A DNA stretch of 25,347 nucleotides from JAIBJP01 sp035639875 (GTDB taxonomy: Bacteria; Actinomycetota; Thermoleophilia; Gaiellales; Gaiellaceae), in contig DASQXE010000174.1 of NCBI GenBank assembly GCA_035639875.1, positions 1 through 25,347 on the forward strand. Direction: 5' to 3'. Positions 6,337-14,150 of the stretch are shown here, piece after piece. The position numbers were made by a program, and so were the translations under genes. A model generated the notes under the pieces. That model made no database searches. It was not told the origin of the DNA and was given only the letters and a program-made list of their open reading frames with translations. Positions within the stretch are counted from its first letter, which is position 1, and every line of letters begins with the position of its first letter.

Positions 6337-6570
6337 CTAGACGATCGAGATGATGCGGTCGCGGAAGGCGACCTTGCCGTCGCGCGTCGCGAAGATCGTG
6401 TGATCCCGGCCAACACCCGTTCCCGGGCCGGCGCGGAAGCGCGTTCCGCGCTGCCGGACGACGATCATGCCCGCCTTCACGTCCTGCCCGTCGAAGATCT
6501 TGACGCCGAGCCGCTTCGACTCGGAGTCGCGCCCGTTCTTCGAGGAGCCGAGTCCTTTCTTGTGCGCCAT
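6337..6570 (-). CDS. rpmA: 50S ribosomal protein L27 (bL27)
   Basis: A 77-residue protein with the whole L27 body: MAHKKGLGSSKNGRDSESKRLG at the start, GVKIFDGQDVKAGMIVVRQRGTRF, PGTGVGRDHTIFA and GKVAF near the end. The N-terminal tail reaches the peptidyl-transferase centre. The N-terminus begins directly with AHKKG, so no cleavable Firmicute-type leader is present. The ATG follows the rplU stop with no gap (TAGATG), so the two are surely co-translated. Confidence 0.98.
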   Translation of the reverse strand: MAHKKGLGSSKNGRDSESKRLGVKIFDGQDVKAGMIVVRQRGTRFRAGPGTGVGRDHTIFATRDGKVAFRDRIISIV

Positions 6571-6990
6571 CTACTCCGCCTTTGCCTTCTTCGTCGTGGT
6601 CTTCGTGGTCTTCGCGGTCGATCGGCCTTTTTCCTGGGGGGTGGGCGAGGGGGATCTGCCCCTCGCTGCCTTCGTTCCGATGGACTGGATCTCGATCTGC
6701 GAGAGCCGGCTGCGGTGGCCGTTCCGCCGCCTGTATCCCGTGCGGCGCTTGTGCTTGCCGACAACGACCTTCTCACCGAGCACGTGCGCGGCCACCTTGG
6801 CCGTCACCTGCTGGGACTTGAGCTTGTCCCCGAGCGTCGGCTCGCCTTCGCCGCCGATGAGGAGGAGGTCGGGATGGAAGGTCTTGCCCTCGTCCACCGC
6901 GACCCGGTCCACGAGCAGCCGCTCGCCCTCACGGACGCGGTACTGCTTTCCGCCCACGGCGATGATTGCGTAAGCCTTTTTCTCTGCCAT
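6571..6990 (-). CDS. rplU: 50S ribosomal protein L21 (bL21) with a basic C-terminal tail
   Basis: Residues 1-103 or so match bL21: YAIIAVGGKQYRVREGERL, then the LIGGEGEPTLGDKL strand pair and KVVVGKHKRRTGYRRRNGHR, the rRNA-contacting segment. The rest (about 104-139) is a Lys/Thr/Arg-rich, low-complexity tail not present in the usual 100-105-residue L21; such tails occur in actinobacterial ribosomal proteins and probably bind rRNA. Start ATG 6990-6988 lies four bases after the RNase G stop, joining the RNase to the ribosomal cluster. Confidence 0.97.
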   Translation of the reverse strand: MAEKKAYAIIAVGGKQYRVREGERLLVDRVAVDEGKTFHPDLLLIGGEGEPTLGDKLKSQQVTAKVAAHVLGEKVVVGKHKRRTGYRRRNGHRSRLSQIEIQSIGTKAARGRSPSPTPQEKGRSTAKTTKTTTKKAKAE

Positions 6991-6994
6991 TGCG

Positions 6995-9238
6995 CTAAGC
7001 GAGCGGGCTCTCCTGGCCCGCTTCGGGAGCGGATTCTACCGGCTTGCGCTTGCGGCCGCGGCCGCCGCGCGAACCGCGCCGCGTCTTCTTCTTGGGCTTC
7101 TCTTCGGTCTTCTCCTCGGTCGCGCTCCCGATCGGGGGCTCTTCGGTCTCGACTGCGTCCTCGACCACAGCATCCGTCGTGACCGGAGCTTTCTTCTTGC
7201 GGCCTCTGCCGCCGCGCGTCCCGCGGCGGGTCTTCTTCTTCGGCTTCGCTGCCCCGTCAGTCGCCGCATCCGCCAGGACCGCGCGCGCGGATGTGCGGTT
7301 GGCCTCCTCGACGCGAATCGTGACGGTCTCCCCCACCTTCTCCGCTGCTCCCGCCACCGTGACGACATAACCGTCGAGACGCGCGATGGCGTCCTGCTCG
7401 CCGTGGAGGTGCGGCTCCTCGATCTTGACCTCGAGCTCCTGGCCGCGCGCGACCGGGAAGGACTGGGGATCGATCTCGGTCGCCGAGCCTTCCGCGAGGA
7501 TCGCGAAGTGGTCGTGCGCAGCGCGTGGCTTCGTCTTGAAGGCGAAGTGGCGCCCGGTCTCCTTCTCGAGTTCGGCGAGCCGCGACGCGCCCGGGCCGAT
7601 CAGGGTGCTCGCCACCTGTGAGTTGAGCTCGACCAAGAACGCTTCGCTCTTCGAGCCGGCAATCGCCCCGCGAAGGCGCCGTTCGATGTCGACAGCGTGC
7701 GTCTCCATCGAGACGACGACTCCGTCGCCCTTACACGTGGGACAGCGGTCGGTGAGGATCTCCCGCGGCCCGTCGGTGACGTTCTGCCGCGTCATCTCGA
7801 CGAGCCCGAGGGGCGAGATCTCGACGACGTAGGTCTTCGTCCGGTCGCGCTCCAGCTCGCGGTTGAGCGCCCCCTCGACGAGCTGGCGGTTCTTTGGGTT
7901 CGCCATGTCGATGAAGTCGATGACGATGATTCCGCCGACGTCGCGCAGGCGCAGCTGGCGCACGACCTCGGTGACCGCTTCGAGATTGTTCTTCGTGATC
8001 GTGTCCTCGAGACGTGCCTGGCTCGTGCGCCCCCGCGCGCCGACGAAGCGGCCCGTGTTGACGTCGATGACCGTGAACGCCTCGGCGTAGTCGAAGACGA
8101 GATAGCCGCCGGAGGGAAGATCGACGCGCCGGTTGAGCGTCGAACGTACCGCCTGGTCCACGCCGTAGCGCTCCATGATCGGCTCGGCGTCCCGATAGAG
8201 CTCGACGCGCGCGGCGAGCTCGGGTGAGGTCCGCTTCAGGTAGCCGATGACGCGCCGGTACGTGCGCTCGTGGTCGACGAGCACCCGTTCGAAGTCTCTG
8301 ATGAAGAGGTCGCGGATGATCCTCAGCGGCAGCTCCGACTCCTGGTAGACGAGCGCCGGCGCTTCGGCGCGGTTGGCGCGGCCACGAATCGTCGACCACA
8401 GCTTCTGCAGGAGCGCGAGGTCGCCGGCGAGCTCGTCCCGGGACGCTCCTTCGGCGGCAGTGCGGACGATCAGCCCGCCCTCGGGAAGCTCGAGCTCTTT
8501 GCAGATTGCCTTGAGGCGCTCGCGCTCGTCGTCCTCGAGCCGGCGCGAGACGCCGATTCCGTCCCCGAACGGAACGAAGACGAGAAAGCGGCCCGGGAGC
8601 GAGATCTCCGTGGTGAGACGGGCGCCTTTCGTTCCCATGGGATCCTTGACCGCCTGGACGAGCACCTCCTGGCCGCGTTCGACGAGCTCTTGGATGCGGC
8701 GCCCGTGACGCCGTCCCTCCAGCTCCGGCACGACGATCTCGTCCACATAGAGAAAGCCGTTCTTCTCCAGGCCGATGTCGACGAACGAGGCCTCCATGCC
8801 GGGGAGGACGTTGTCGACGATCCCTTTGTAGATGTTCCCGGCGACCGAACGGCGCCCCGGTCGCTCGAGGTAGACCTCCGAGACGACGCCGTCCTCGAGC
8901 ACGGCGACCCGCTGCTCGCCTACGTTGACGGCGACGAGGATCTCCTTACGGACAGCAGGAAGCGCCGGCTTCTTCGCCGGCGCGCGCCGGCGACGGGGGC
9001 GCGCCTCTTCGTCCTTTCCCCGCTCTGTTTCGAGCTCGGCCGCGGCGGTCGCCGTCTGAGCCTCGGTCTTCTTTCTTCGCCCTCGTCCGCCGCGGGTTCC
9101 GCGCCGGCGTCGGGGCTTTCTCTCAGGCTGTTCCTGCGGGGTCTGATCCTGCTCGGGCGCCTCCGGCACTCCCGAGGGAGCGGCCGCCTCGACGGGCGCC
9201 TCCTCCTCGGTGCGCCGGCGCCTCCGAAACCATGGCAC
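6995..9238 (-). CDS. rng: Ribonuclease G/E with basic GRG-rich arms and a C-terminal TRAM-like domain
   Basis: A 747-residue endoribonuclease. It has an N-terminal arginine-rich arm (1-95), S1 RNA-binding domain (about 97-190), 5'-sensor/RNase H-like region, DNase I-like catalytic region with VIDVN (D392) and IVIDFID (D441), and the zinc-link CPTC (499-502). It processes rRNA precursors and degrades mRNA. A segment at about 596-655 (VARGQELEVKIEE...DGYVVTVAGA...GETVTIRVEEANRTSARA) looks like a TRAM domain. GTG 9238-9236 is chosen because AGGAG lies nine bases upstream; the 23 residues of the longer frame look non-coding. The block RRGTRGGRGR or a close variant occurs three times, once in the N-terminal arm and twice after the TRAM-like part. 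The stop is four bases from rplU. Confidence 0.94.
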   Translation of the reverse strand: MPWFRRRRRTEEEAPVEAAAPSGVPEAPEQDQTPQEQPERKPRRRRGTRGGRGRRKKTEAQTATAAAELETERGKDEEARPRRRRAPAKKPALPAVRKEILVAVNVGEQRVAVLEDGVVSEVYLERPGRRSVAGNIYKGIVDNVLPGMEASFVDIGLEKNGFLYVDEIVVPELEGRRHGRRIQELVERGQEVLVQAVKDPMGTKGARLTTEISLPGRFLVFVPFGDGIGVSRRLEDDERERLKAICKELELPEGGLIVRTAAEGASRDELAGDLALLQKLWSTIRGRANRAEAPALVYQESELPLRIIRDLFIRDFERVLVDHERTYRRVIGYLKRTSPELAARVELYRDAEPIMERYGVDQAVRSTLNRRVDLPSGGYLVFDYAEAFTVIDVNTGRFVGARGRTSQARLEDTITKNNLEAVTEVVRQLRLRDVGGIIVIDFIDMANPKNRQLVEGALNRELERDRTKTYVVEISPLGLVEMTRQNVTDGPREILTDRCPTCKGDGVVVSMETHAVDIERRLRGAIAGSKSEAFLVELNSQVASTLIGPGASRLAELEKETGRHFAFKTKPRAAHDHFAILAEGSATEIDPQSFPVARGQELEVKIEEPHLHGEQDAIARLDGYVVTVAGAAEKVGETVTIRVEEANRTSARAVLADAATDGAAKPKKKTRRGTRGGRGRKKKAPVTTDAVVEDAVETEEPPIGSATEEKTEEKPKKKTRRGSRGGRGRKRKPVESAPEAGQESPLA

Positions 9239-9247
9239 TGGTCGAAT

Positions 9248-9252
9248 CTCCT
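9248..9252 (-). promoter_or_regulatory. Shine-Dalgarno fixing the RNase G start
   Basis: On the minus strand AGGAG (within gaaaggag) lies nine bases before GTG 9238, which favours that start over ATG-like positions further upstream. Confidence 0.65.
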
Positions 9253-9398
9253 TTCGGGCGCATGCCGCGGCCACCCAGCAGGGCAGCCGTCGGAATGTCA
9301 GCCTCAAATCTCATGTCGTTGAGCGTGGGATCCCGCTCGCCCGATTCGGGCTCGGTGCTCCCTGCGCCGTTCCTGCTCAGGGTAGCAGCCGCGCGGCG
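9253..9398 (-). other. Probable RNase G-rplU leader region, no gene
   Basis: Between the 67-residue hypothetical and RNase G no plausible gene is visible. Small hairpins occur: GCCCGA-T-TCGGGC (9339-9351) and a GAGC/GCTC stem around GGGATCCC (9321-9338). No clear -35/-10 pair stands out. This is the most likely place for a promoter or a 5' UTR control element of the RNase G-ribosomal protein cluster. Confidence 0.35.
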
Positions 9399-9602
9399 CT
9401 ACGCCGCTGCCGGCCTGAGTTCTGCTCGCTTTCGCTTCACGGCGCGGAGGCGCTGGCTGAGACGAGCCCACGCCCAAGGCTCGATCTCGGGATAGCGGCC
9501 GGAGGAGATCTCGGCGCGAGTCACCTCCAGGTACTCGAACCAGGCGTCGGCTTCTTCGATGGCCAGGGCCTCGTTGTCCGATAGCGTCGGCTCGAGGCTC
9601 AT
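9399..9602 (-). CDS. 67-residue hypothetical protein
   Basis: The frame from ATG 9602-9600 to TAG 9401-9399 encodes an acidic N-terminal half (SDNEALAIEEADAWFEYLEVTRAE) and a basic C-terminal half (RLSQRLRAVKRKRAELRP). It reads as a small helical, soluble protein rich in Trp, Glu and Arg, with no membrane segment. I do not recognise the family. It lies 11 bases downstream of the DUF697 gene on the same strand, and a hairpin (GCAGC/GCTGC with inner GGCG/CGCC) spans its stop. Amino-acid composition looks like a real protein and not a shadow frame. No strong Shine-Dalgarno is visible, so coupling to the upstream gene is likely. Confidence 0.6.
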   Translation of the reverse strand: MSLEPTLSDNEALAIEEADAWFEYLEVTRAEISSGRYPEIEPWAWARLSQRLRAVKRKRAELRPAAA

Positions 9603-9613
9603 GCGCCGACAGG

Positions 9614-10471
9614 CTAGGACCGGGACCGGACGGAGCCGACCTTTTCCTTGATGCGCTTCTGACCGCCGGCTTCGAAGTACGCCGCCGCGGCCCGGCCGAG
9701 GGCCTGCGTGCCCGCGTATGCCACGCCGCCCTTGATCACCCAGCCGACGCCCGGGACGATCCCCAACGCCTCGCGCGCGACCGCCCGGAAGCCGAGTCCC
9801 GCGCCGACGACTGTCAGGATCTCCAGTGCTCGGTTGCGGTCGATTTTCTCGCCGTACGCGGCCGCGATCCGGAAGACCATGCGGATCTGGTTCAGCGTCA
9901 GCGCGGGCAAGTCGGCGCCCGGGATGAAGATCGCCACGCCGAGGATCCCGTTCTGAAGCGAAAACTTGTGGATGGTCTGCTCGACGACGGCCTTGCGCAG
10001 AACGGGGAGCCGCGCGGCCCACATGTAGGCGCGCTCGTCTGCGCTGTCGGCGATCCGCTCCGCGAGCTCCTCGACCGGGAGGGGGGCGCCGGGCAGCACG
10101 CGAACGACGTTCGTCGCGAGCACGTAGGGGACGTCCACCGGATCGGCCGCGCCGGTGCCAGCGAGGAGGCAGAGAGCCTCCACGCCTTTGCGGTCGGCCA
10201 GCATGAGTGCCTTCTCGTCGTCAGGGGACACCTGGTCTCCGGCCACGACGTAGAGGAGAAGTCCCGCGCCCTCCACGTCATAGGCCGAGAGCTCGCGGCC
10301 GGCGAGGTCGCGGATCGTCTCGCCGTCGCCGCCCACCCTGAGAGCCTCCCGCAGCTCGCTCGCCGGCCCTTCCGCGCCGGCCACGACGATGGGACGAAAG
10401 TCCTCCGCGGCCGCGCGGAGCTCTTTCACGACTCCGTAGACGGCGCCCGGATGGATCGGGAACCGGCGCAA
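9614..10471 (-). CDS. DUF697 protein with degenerate GTPase-like N-terminus
   Basis: About 285 residues. The C-terminal half (about 150-275) is DUF697-like: RKAVVEQTIHKFSLQNGILGVAIFIPGADLPALTLNQIRMVFRIAAAYGE and a second hydrophobic stretch EALGIVPGVGWVIKGGVAYAGTQALGRAA. DUF697 is usually joined to an Era/YcjF-type GTPase. Here the N-terminal half keeps GTPase-like strands (RPIVVAGA, AGLLLYVVAG, ALCLLAGT) but has no GxxxxGKS/T P-loop and no NKxD, so GTP binding is doubtful. It probably associates with the membrane. The start is taken as TTG 10471-10469, five bases after the rodA stop; the upstream part of the longer frame is a shadow of rodA. Being locked to rodA suggests a role in cell-wall elongation, which is inference. 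Confidence 0.78.
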   Translation of the reverse strand: MRRFPIHPGAVYGVVKELRAAAEDFRPIVVAGAEGPASELREALRVGGDGETIRDLAGRELSAYDVEGAGLLLYVVAGDQVSPDDEKALMLADRKGVEALCLLAGTGAADPVDVPYVLATNVVRVLPGAPLPVEELAERIADSADERAYMWAARLPVLRKAVVEQTIHKFSLQNGILGVAIFIPGADLPALTLNQIRMVFRIAAAYGEKIDRNRALEILTVVGAGLGFRAVAREALGIVPGVGWVIKGGVAYAGTQALGRAAAAYFEAGGQKRIKEKVGSVRSRS

Positions 10472-10476
10472 CCGTG

Positions 10477-11649
10477 CTACTTCCGTCCCTCCAGCCTGCC
10501 GCGCACGTGGATCGCCTCCAGGAGACCGATCATCACGAGCGTCGTGATCATCGAGCTCCCGCCGTAGCTCACGAACGGAAGCGGGATCCCCGTTACCGGC
10601 GCGATCCCGATCGTCATGCCGACGTTGATGAAGATCTGCACGAGAAAGGCGAAGACGACGGCGCCTGCGACGGCGGCCGTGAAGACGCTGGGCGCGACGG
10701 CGATGACCTTGATCCCGCGCCACGCGATCAGCGCATACAGGAGAAGGAGGATCGCCGCGCCGACGAAGCCGCGCTGCTCTGCGAGCGAAGAGAAGACGAA
10801 GTCCGTGTTGTGCTCCGGAAGGAAGTCGAGGTTAGTTTGGGTCGCGCCCGCGACGCCGCGCCCGTCGTAGCCGCCCGATCCGACGGCGGTGATCGACTCG
10901 TTGACGTTGTACGTCGAGCCGCTCGGATCGACGTCCGGGTGGAGGAAGCCGGTGAGGCGGTCGACCTGGTACGGCTGGAGAACCTCCACCCCGGCGGAAG
11001 GCAGGAACCAAAGAAGGGAGGCCGTGGCGAGCACCGTCGCCGCGAGGAGAACCGCAAGATGCTTCCACGGCGCACCCGCGAAGAAGAGCACTGCCGCGGC
11101 TGCGGAGCCGTACACAAGCGCGCTCCCGAAATCCGGTTCCTTGAAGACGAACACGATGGGCACGGCCGCGAGACCGACCACCGACCAGACGACGCGCCAT
11201 TCGCCGACGCGCTTGGCGCGATCGGCGACGAAGCCCGCGAGGAAGAGGACGAGGAGGACCTTGCCGAGCTCAGACGGCTGGAAGCGGAACGAACCGAACT
11301 CGATCCAGCGCTGCGAGCCGCGCACGCGCTCTCCGAGCGGGAAGACGATGAGTAGCAGGACGACCGCGAGGGCGTAGAGAAGGCGCGCGTGGCGGCGGTA
11401 CACGTCCGGGTTGATCGCGGTGACGGCCGCGAGCGCGACCACGCCGACGGCGACGTAGATCTCCTGGCGGAAGATGTAGTAGGTCGAGTCTCCCGGGACG
11501 TCGTGCCGCGTGATGGCCCCGAGCACCCAGAGGCCGTAGGCGATCACACCACCGACGGCCGCCAGCAGCAGGTAGTCGACGTGGCGGAGGAAGGCGCCGA
11601 GCTCGGTGCCTTGGTGCGGGCGGGCAGCTGGAAAAGCGCGGGTAGCCAT
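10477..11649 (-). CDS. rodA: Peptidoglycan glycosyltransferase RodA (SEDS family)
   Basis: A 390-residue multi-spanning membrane protein (about ten hydrophobic segments). SEDS signatures are visible: GSQRWIEFGSFRFQPSELGKVLLVLFLAGF, FKEPDFGSALVYG, then in the C-terminal part LPEHNTDFVFSSLAEQRGFVGA, and PVTGIPLPFVSYGGSSM. RodA polymerises lipid II into glycan strands together with PBP2 during lateral wall growth. The cytoplasmic ATG start at 11649 lies 13 bases after the mrdA stop within a 14-base tandem duplication. The gene is of normal length and complete. Confidence 0.96.
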   Translation of the reverse strand: MATRAFPAARPHQGTELGAFLRHVDYLLLAAVGGVIAYGLWVLGAITRHDVPGDSTYYIFRQEIYVAVGVVALAAVTAINPDVYRRHARLLYALAVVLLLIVFPLGERVRGSQRWIEFGSFRFQPSELGKVLLVLFLAGFVADRAKRVGEWRVVWSVVGLAAVPIVFVFKEPDFGSALVYGSAAAAVLFFAGAPWKHLAVLLAATVLATASLLWFLPSAGVEVLQPYQVDRLTGFLHPDVDPSGSTYNVNESITAVGSGGYDGRGVAGATQTNLDFLPEHNTDFVFSSLAEQRGFVGAAILLLLYALIAWRGIKVIAVAPSVFTAAVAGAVVFAFLVQIFINVGMTIGIAPVTGIPLPFVSYGGSSMITTLVMIGLLEAIHVRGRLEGRK

Positions 11650-11674
11650 CAGTCGGGGTTCATCAGTCGGAGTT
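11647..11674. repeat. 14-base tandem duplication at the mrdA/rodA junction
   Basis: CATCAGTCGGGGTT (11647-11660) and CATCAGTCGGAGTT (11661-11674) are adjacent direct copies with one mismatch. On the minus strand each copy holds TGATG: the first supplies the mrdA TGA, the second the rodA ATG. Confidence 0.85.
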
Positions 11675-13585
11675 CTTCACCGCGGAGCTGTACGAGTTCG
11701 GGTCGACCTTGAAGAACTTCTGGAAGACCTGGAGAGCCGCCGGCGCCGCAGCGACGCCTCCGTGTCCACCGTTCTCGATCAGGGCGCAGACGACGAGCTT
11801 CGGATTCGCATACGGCCCGTAGCCGCACCACCACGCCTGGTCTTGCAGCCCCTGATACCCGGGCATGCGGACGAACTTCTCGGCCGTGCCGGTCTTGCCC
11901 GCGACGGGGACGGGGAACGCGCCGAAGATGCCCGAGGACGTCCCGTAGCTCTCGTGCGTCGCCGCATAAAGGCCCTCCTGGACGACGTGCAGAGCCGTCG
12001 GGTTGAGACCGACGTCCTTGGCCGGCTTCGGCGCGTACGGCCGGAGCACGACCGGCGGCTGCCCCTCGTTCCCTGGCTCCTCGACCGACTTGACGACGTG
12101 GGGCTCGACCAGCTTGCCGCCGTTCGCCAGCATGGCGTAGAAGCGCGTCATCTGGAGCGGGGTGACGAGGAGGTCGCCCTGGCCGATGGCGAGCTGGACG
12201 GAGTCGCCACTCGTCCAGATCTTGTCGATCTCACTCTTGAAGTAACGGCGCCGCCACGCGGGCGTGGGCACGAGCCCTGTCTCCTCGGGCCCGATGTCGA
12301 GGCCCGTCGGACGGCCGAAGCCCATGCTGCGCGCCCACTTCTGCAGGGGCGAGTCGGGCCGCTCATAGAACCGCAACCCGACTTGGTAGAAGAACGTGTC
12401 GCACGAGGCGGCCAGTGCGGTTCGGAGCGTCATCGGCTCGTTCGCGTATGGATCCCAGTTCGTGAACGTCTGGCCGTCGACGACCTCCTTGCCCGTGCAC
12501 TGGATGATCTCGTCGGGCGCGAGAAGCCCGGCCTCGAGCGCTGCCAGCGCCGTGACCGGTTTCCACGTCGAGCCCGCGGGATAGACGCCGGCAACGGCGC
12601 GGTCGAGAGTCGGGTGGTTCGCGCTCGGATCCTTGAGCCGGTTGAGATCGCGTTGCTTCACGCGCCCGACGTAGACGCTCGGGTCGAACGTCGGGTTGGA
12701 GGCGAGCGCGAGAATCTCGCCCGTGTTGGGATCCATGGCGACGAGGGCGCCCCCGTCCGCGGCCCACTTTCCGTCCTCGTGCGCGATGCGTATGCCGTAG
12801 GCGAGGGCATCCTGGGCAGTGCGCTGCAGGTCGGCGTCGATCGTCAGGCGAACGTTGTCGCCCGCCTCCGGGAGCTGCTCGAACTCGCGAGCGCTCTTCA
12901 CCCGGCCGAGGGCGTCGACATATACCCGCCCGATGCCCGGAAGACCGCGCAGATACGGGTCGTAGGCGCCTTCGACGCCGGCCTGTCCGATCCGATCGCC
13001 GGGTGCGTAACCCTCCTTCTCCTTCGCCGCGAGCTGCTCCTTCGAGATCTCTCCGACATACCCGAGGATCTGCGGCGCGAGTGCGCCCTGGCCGTAATGG
13101 CGAAGAGAGATCTGGGCGATCTGCACGCCTGGGAAGTCGGCCTGGTGCTCGAGGAGGAAGTCCACCGTGGCGGCGGGTACTTGGGTCTTGACGGTGATCG
13201 GGGTGAGCGGATCGTTCTTACGCTCGTCGAGCTCGCGGACGATCGTCCGATAGCGGATCCCGAGCAGACGCGCGACGCGGCGAAGCGTCAAATCGCGCCG
13301 CTCGGCGCTGACGTCGTCGAGCGCGGCGGGCCATAGCTGTACGGCCGTGCCGGGCACGTTCGAGACGAGCACTTTGCCGTTGCGGTCGAGGATGGAACCG
13401 CGCTGGGCAGGCGCGCGGAACGTCCGGATCTGGTTGTTGCGCGCCTCCTCGAGGTACTTGTCGCCGGAGATGACCTGCAGCGCCCAGAGCCGGAAGAAGA
13501 GAACGCAGAAGATCGTGACGGCGAAGATGCCGAGGATGCCGATGCGCAGCGCCAGCTGCGGCGTGACGCGGTAGGGCTCCTCCAC
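11663..13585 (-). CDS. mrdA: Penicillin-binding protein 2 (class B, transpeptidase)
   Basis: A 640-residue class B PBP. One N-terminal membrane helix (about 12-32), the PBP dimer region beginning RGSILDRNGKVL (about 62-73), then the transpeptidase domain with S339-T-W-K342 (PAGSTWK), S394-C-D396 (the SxD variant usual in PBP2) and K564-T-G (VAGKTGTAEK). It cross-links peptidoglycan with RodA in the elongation complex, with the catalytic domain outside the membrane. The GTG at 13585 is chosen as the only start giving the cytoplasmic tail and helix; no strong Shine-Dalgarno is visible. It follows mreD by 46 bases, so mreBCD-mrdA-rodA is one operon. Confidence 0.96.
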   Translation of the reverse strand: MEEPYRVTPQLALRIGILGIFAVTIFCVLFFRLWALQVISGDKYLEEARNNQIRTFRAPAQRGSILDRNGKVLVSNVPGTAVQLWPAALDDVSAERRDLTLRRVARLLGIRYRTIVRELDERKNDPLTPITVKTQVPAATVDFLLEHQADFPGVQIAQISLRHYGQGALAPQILGYVGEISKEQLAAKEKEGYAPGDRIGQAGVEGAYDPYLRGLPGIGRVYVDALGRVKSAREFEQLPEAGDNVRLTIDADLQRTAQDALAYGIRIAHEDGKWAADGGALVAMDPNTGEILALASNPTFDPSVYVGRVKQRDLNRLKDPSANHPTLDRAVAGVYPAGSTWKPVTALAALEAGLLAPDEIIQCTGKEVVDGQTFTNWDPYANEPMTLRTALAASCDTFFYQVGLRFYERPDSPLQKWARSMGFGRPTGLDIGPEETGLVPTPAWRRRYFKSEIDKIWTSGDSVQLAIGQGDLLVTPLQMTRFYAMLANGGKLVEPHVVKSVEEPGNEGQPPVVLRPYAPKPAKDVGLNPTALHVVQEGLYAATHESYGTSSGIFGAFPVPVAGKTGTAEKFVRMPGYQGLQDQAWWCGYGPYANPKLVVCALIENGGHGGVAAAPAALQVFQKFFKVDPNSYSSAVKNSD

Positions 13586-13631
13586 TCGCGGGTCGGGCGG
13601 GAGGAAGCCGCCAGGGAGGCTGGTCGGGGGG

Positions 13632-14150
13632 CTAGACGACGGGGCTCACCTCCCGGCGTTCGCGCGGCTCGGGCTGGAACAGGCGTCGACACCCGCCGTA
13701 CAGCGGATAGGCGATGAGCAGGTTGAGGGCGAGGCTGGGCAGGAGGACGCCGACGAAGAACTCCGTCGGCGAGAGCGTCGAGCCGAGCATGAAGTGGACG
13801 AGGGCGGAGCCGATCCCAAAGCCGATCGTGCCGAGGCCGACGGCGACCAGCGAGGGATGCGCGGACGACTTCGTCGTCACGTCGCCGAATCTGCCGGCGA
13901 AGTACCCGGCCAGGGTGAGGAGGAGCGACGTGAGGCCCAGGGTTTCGAGCGAGGAGACGTCGAGCACGAGACCGGCCCAGAACCCCGCCACCGCCCCGAA
14001 GAGCGGCCCGCGGAGAAGAGCGATGGCGATCACGAGAACGAGGACGACGTCCGGATGTCCCTCGGCGACTTCGATCGTCGAGGCGATGGAGACCTGGACG
14101 AGCGCGGCCACCAGGAGAAGCGCGCCCGCCTTGAGGACGTCCGCGGTCAT
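13632..14150 (-). CDS. mreD: Rod shape-determining protein MreD
   Basis: A 172-residue protein made almost entirely of membrane helices (about five): GALLLVAALVQVSIAS, DVVLVLVIAIALLRGPLFGAVAGFWAGL, SLLLTLAGYFAGRF, then two more before a basic Arg-rich C-terminus. MreD is the integral membrane link of the MreBCD elongation complex. Assignment rests on topology, the position right after mreC and the ATGA overlap with its stop (14147-14150). Sequence conservation in MreD is weak in general. Confidence 0.9.
   Translation of the reverse strand: MTADVLKAGALLLVAALVQVSIASTIEVAEGHPDVVLVLVIAIALLRGPLFGAVAGFWAGLVLDVSSLETLGLTSLLLTLAGYFAGRFGDVTTKSSAHPSLVAVGLGTIGFGIGSALVHFMLGSTLSPTEFFVGVLLPSLALNLLIAYPLYGGCRRLFQPEPRERREVSPVV

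Noticed and set aside
8270..9322. Long plus-strand open frame opposite RNase G
   Set aside because: It is a GC-driven shadow: composition is Arg/Leu/Asp-rich without a domain, and the minus strand carries a complete RNase G/E.
11606..13336. 576-residue plus-strand open frame opposite mrdA
   Set aside because: Shadow of PBP2 codons; the sequence has no recognisable fold and lies fully over a gene with all its motifs.
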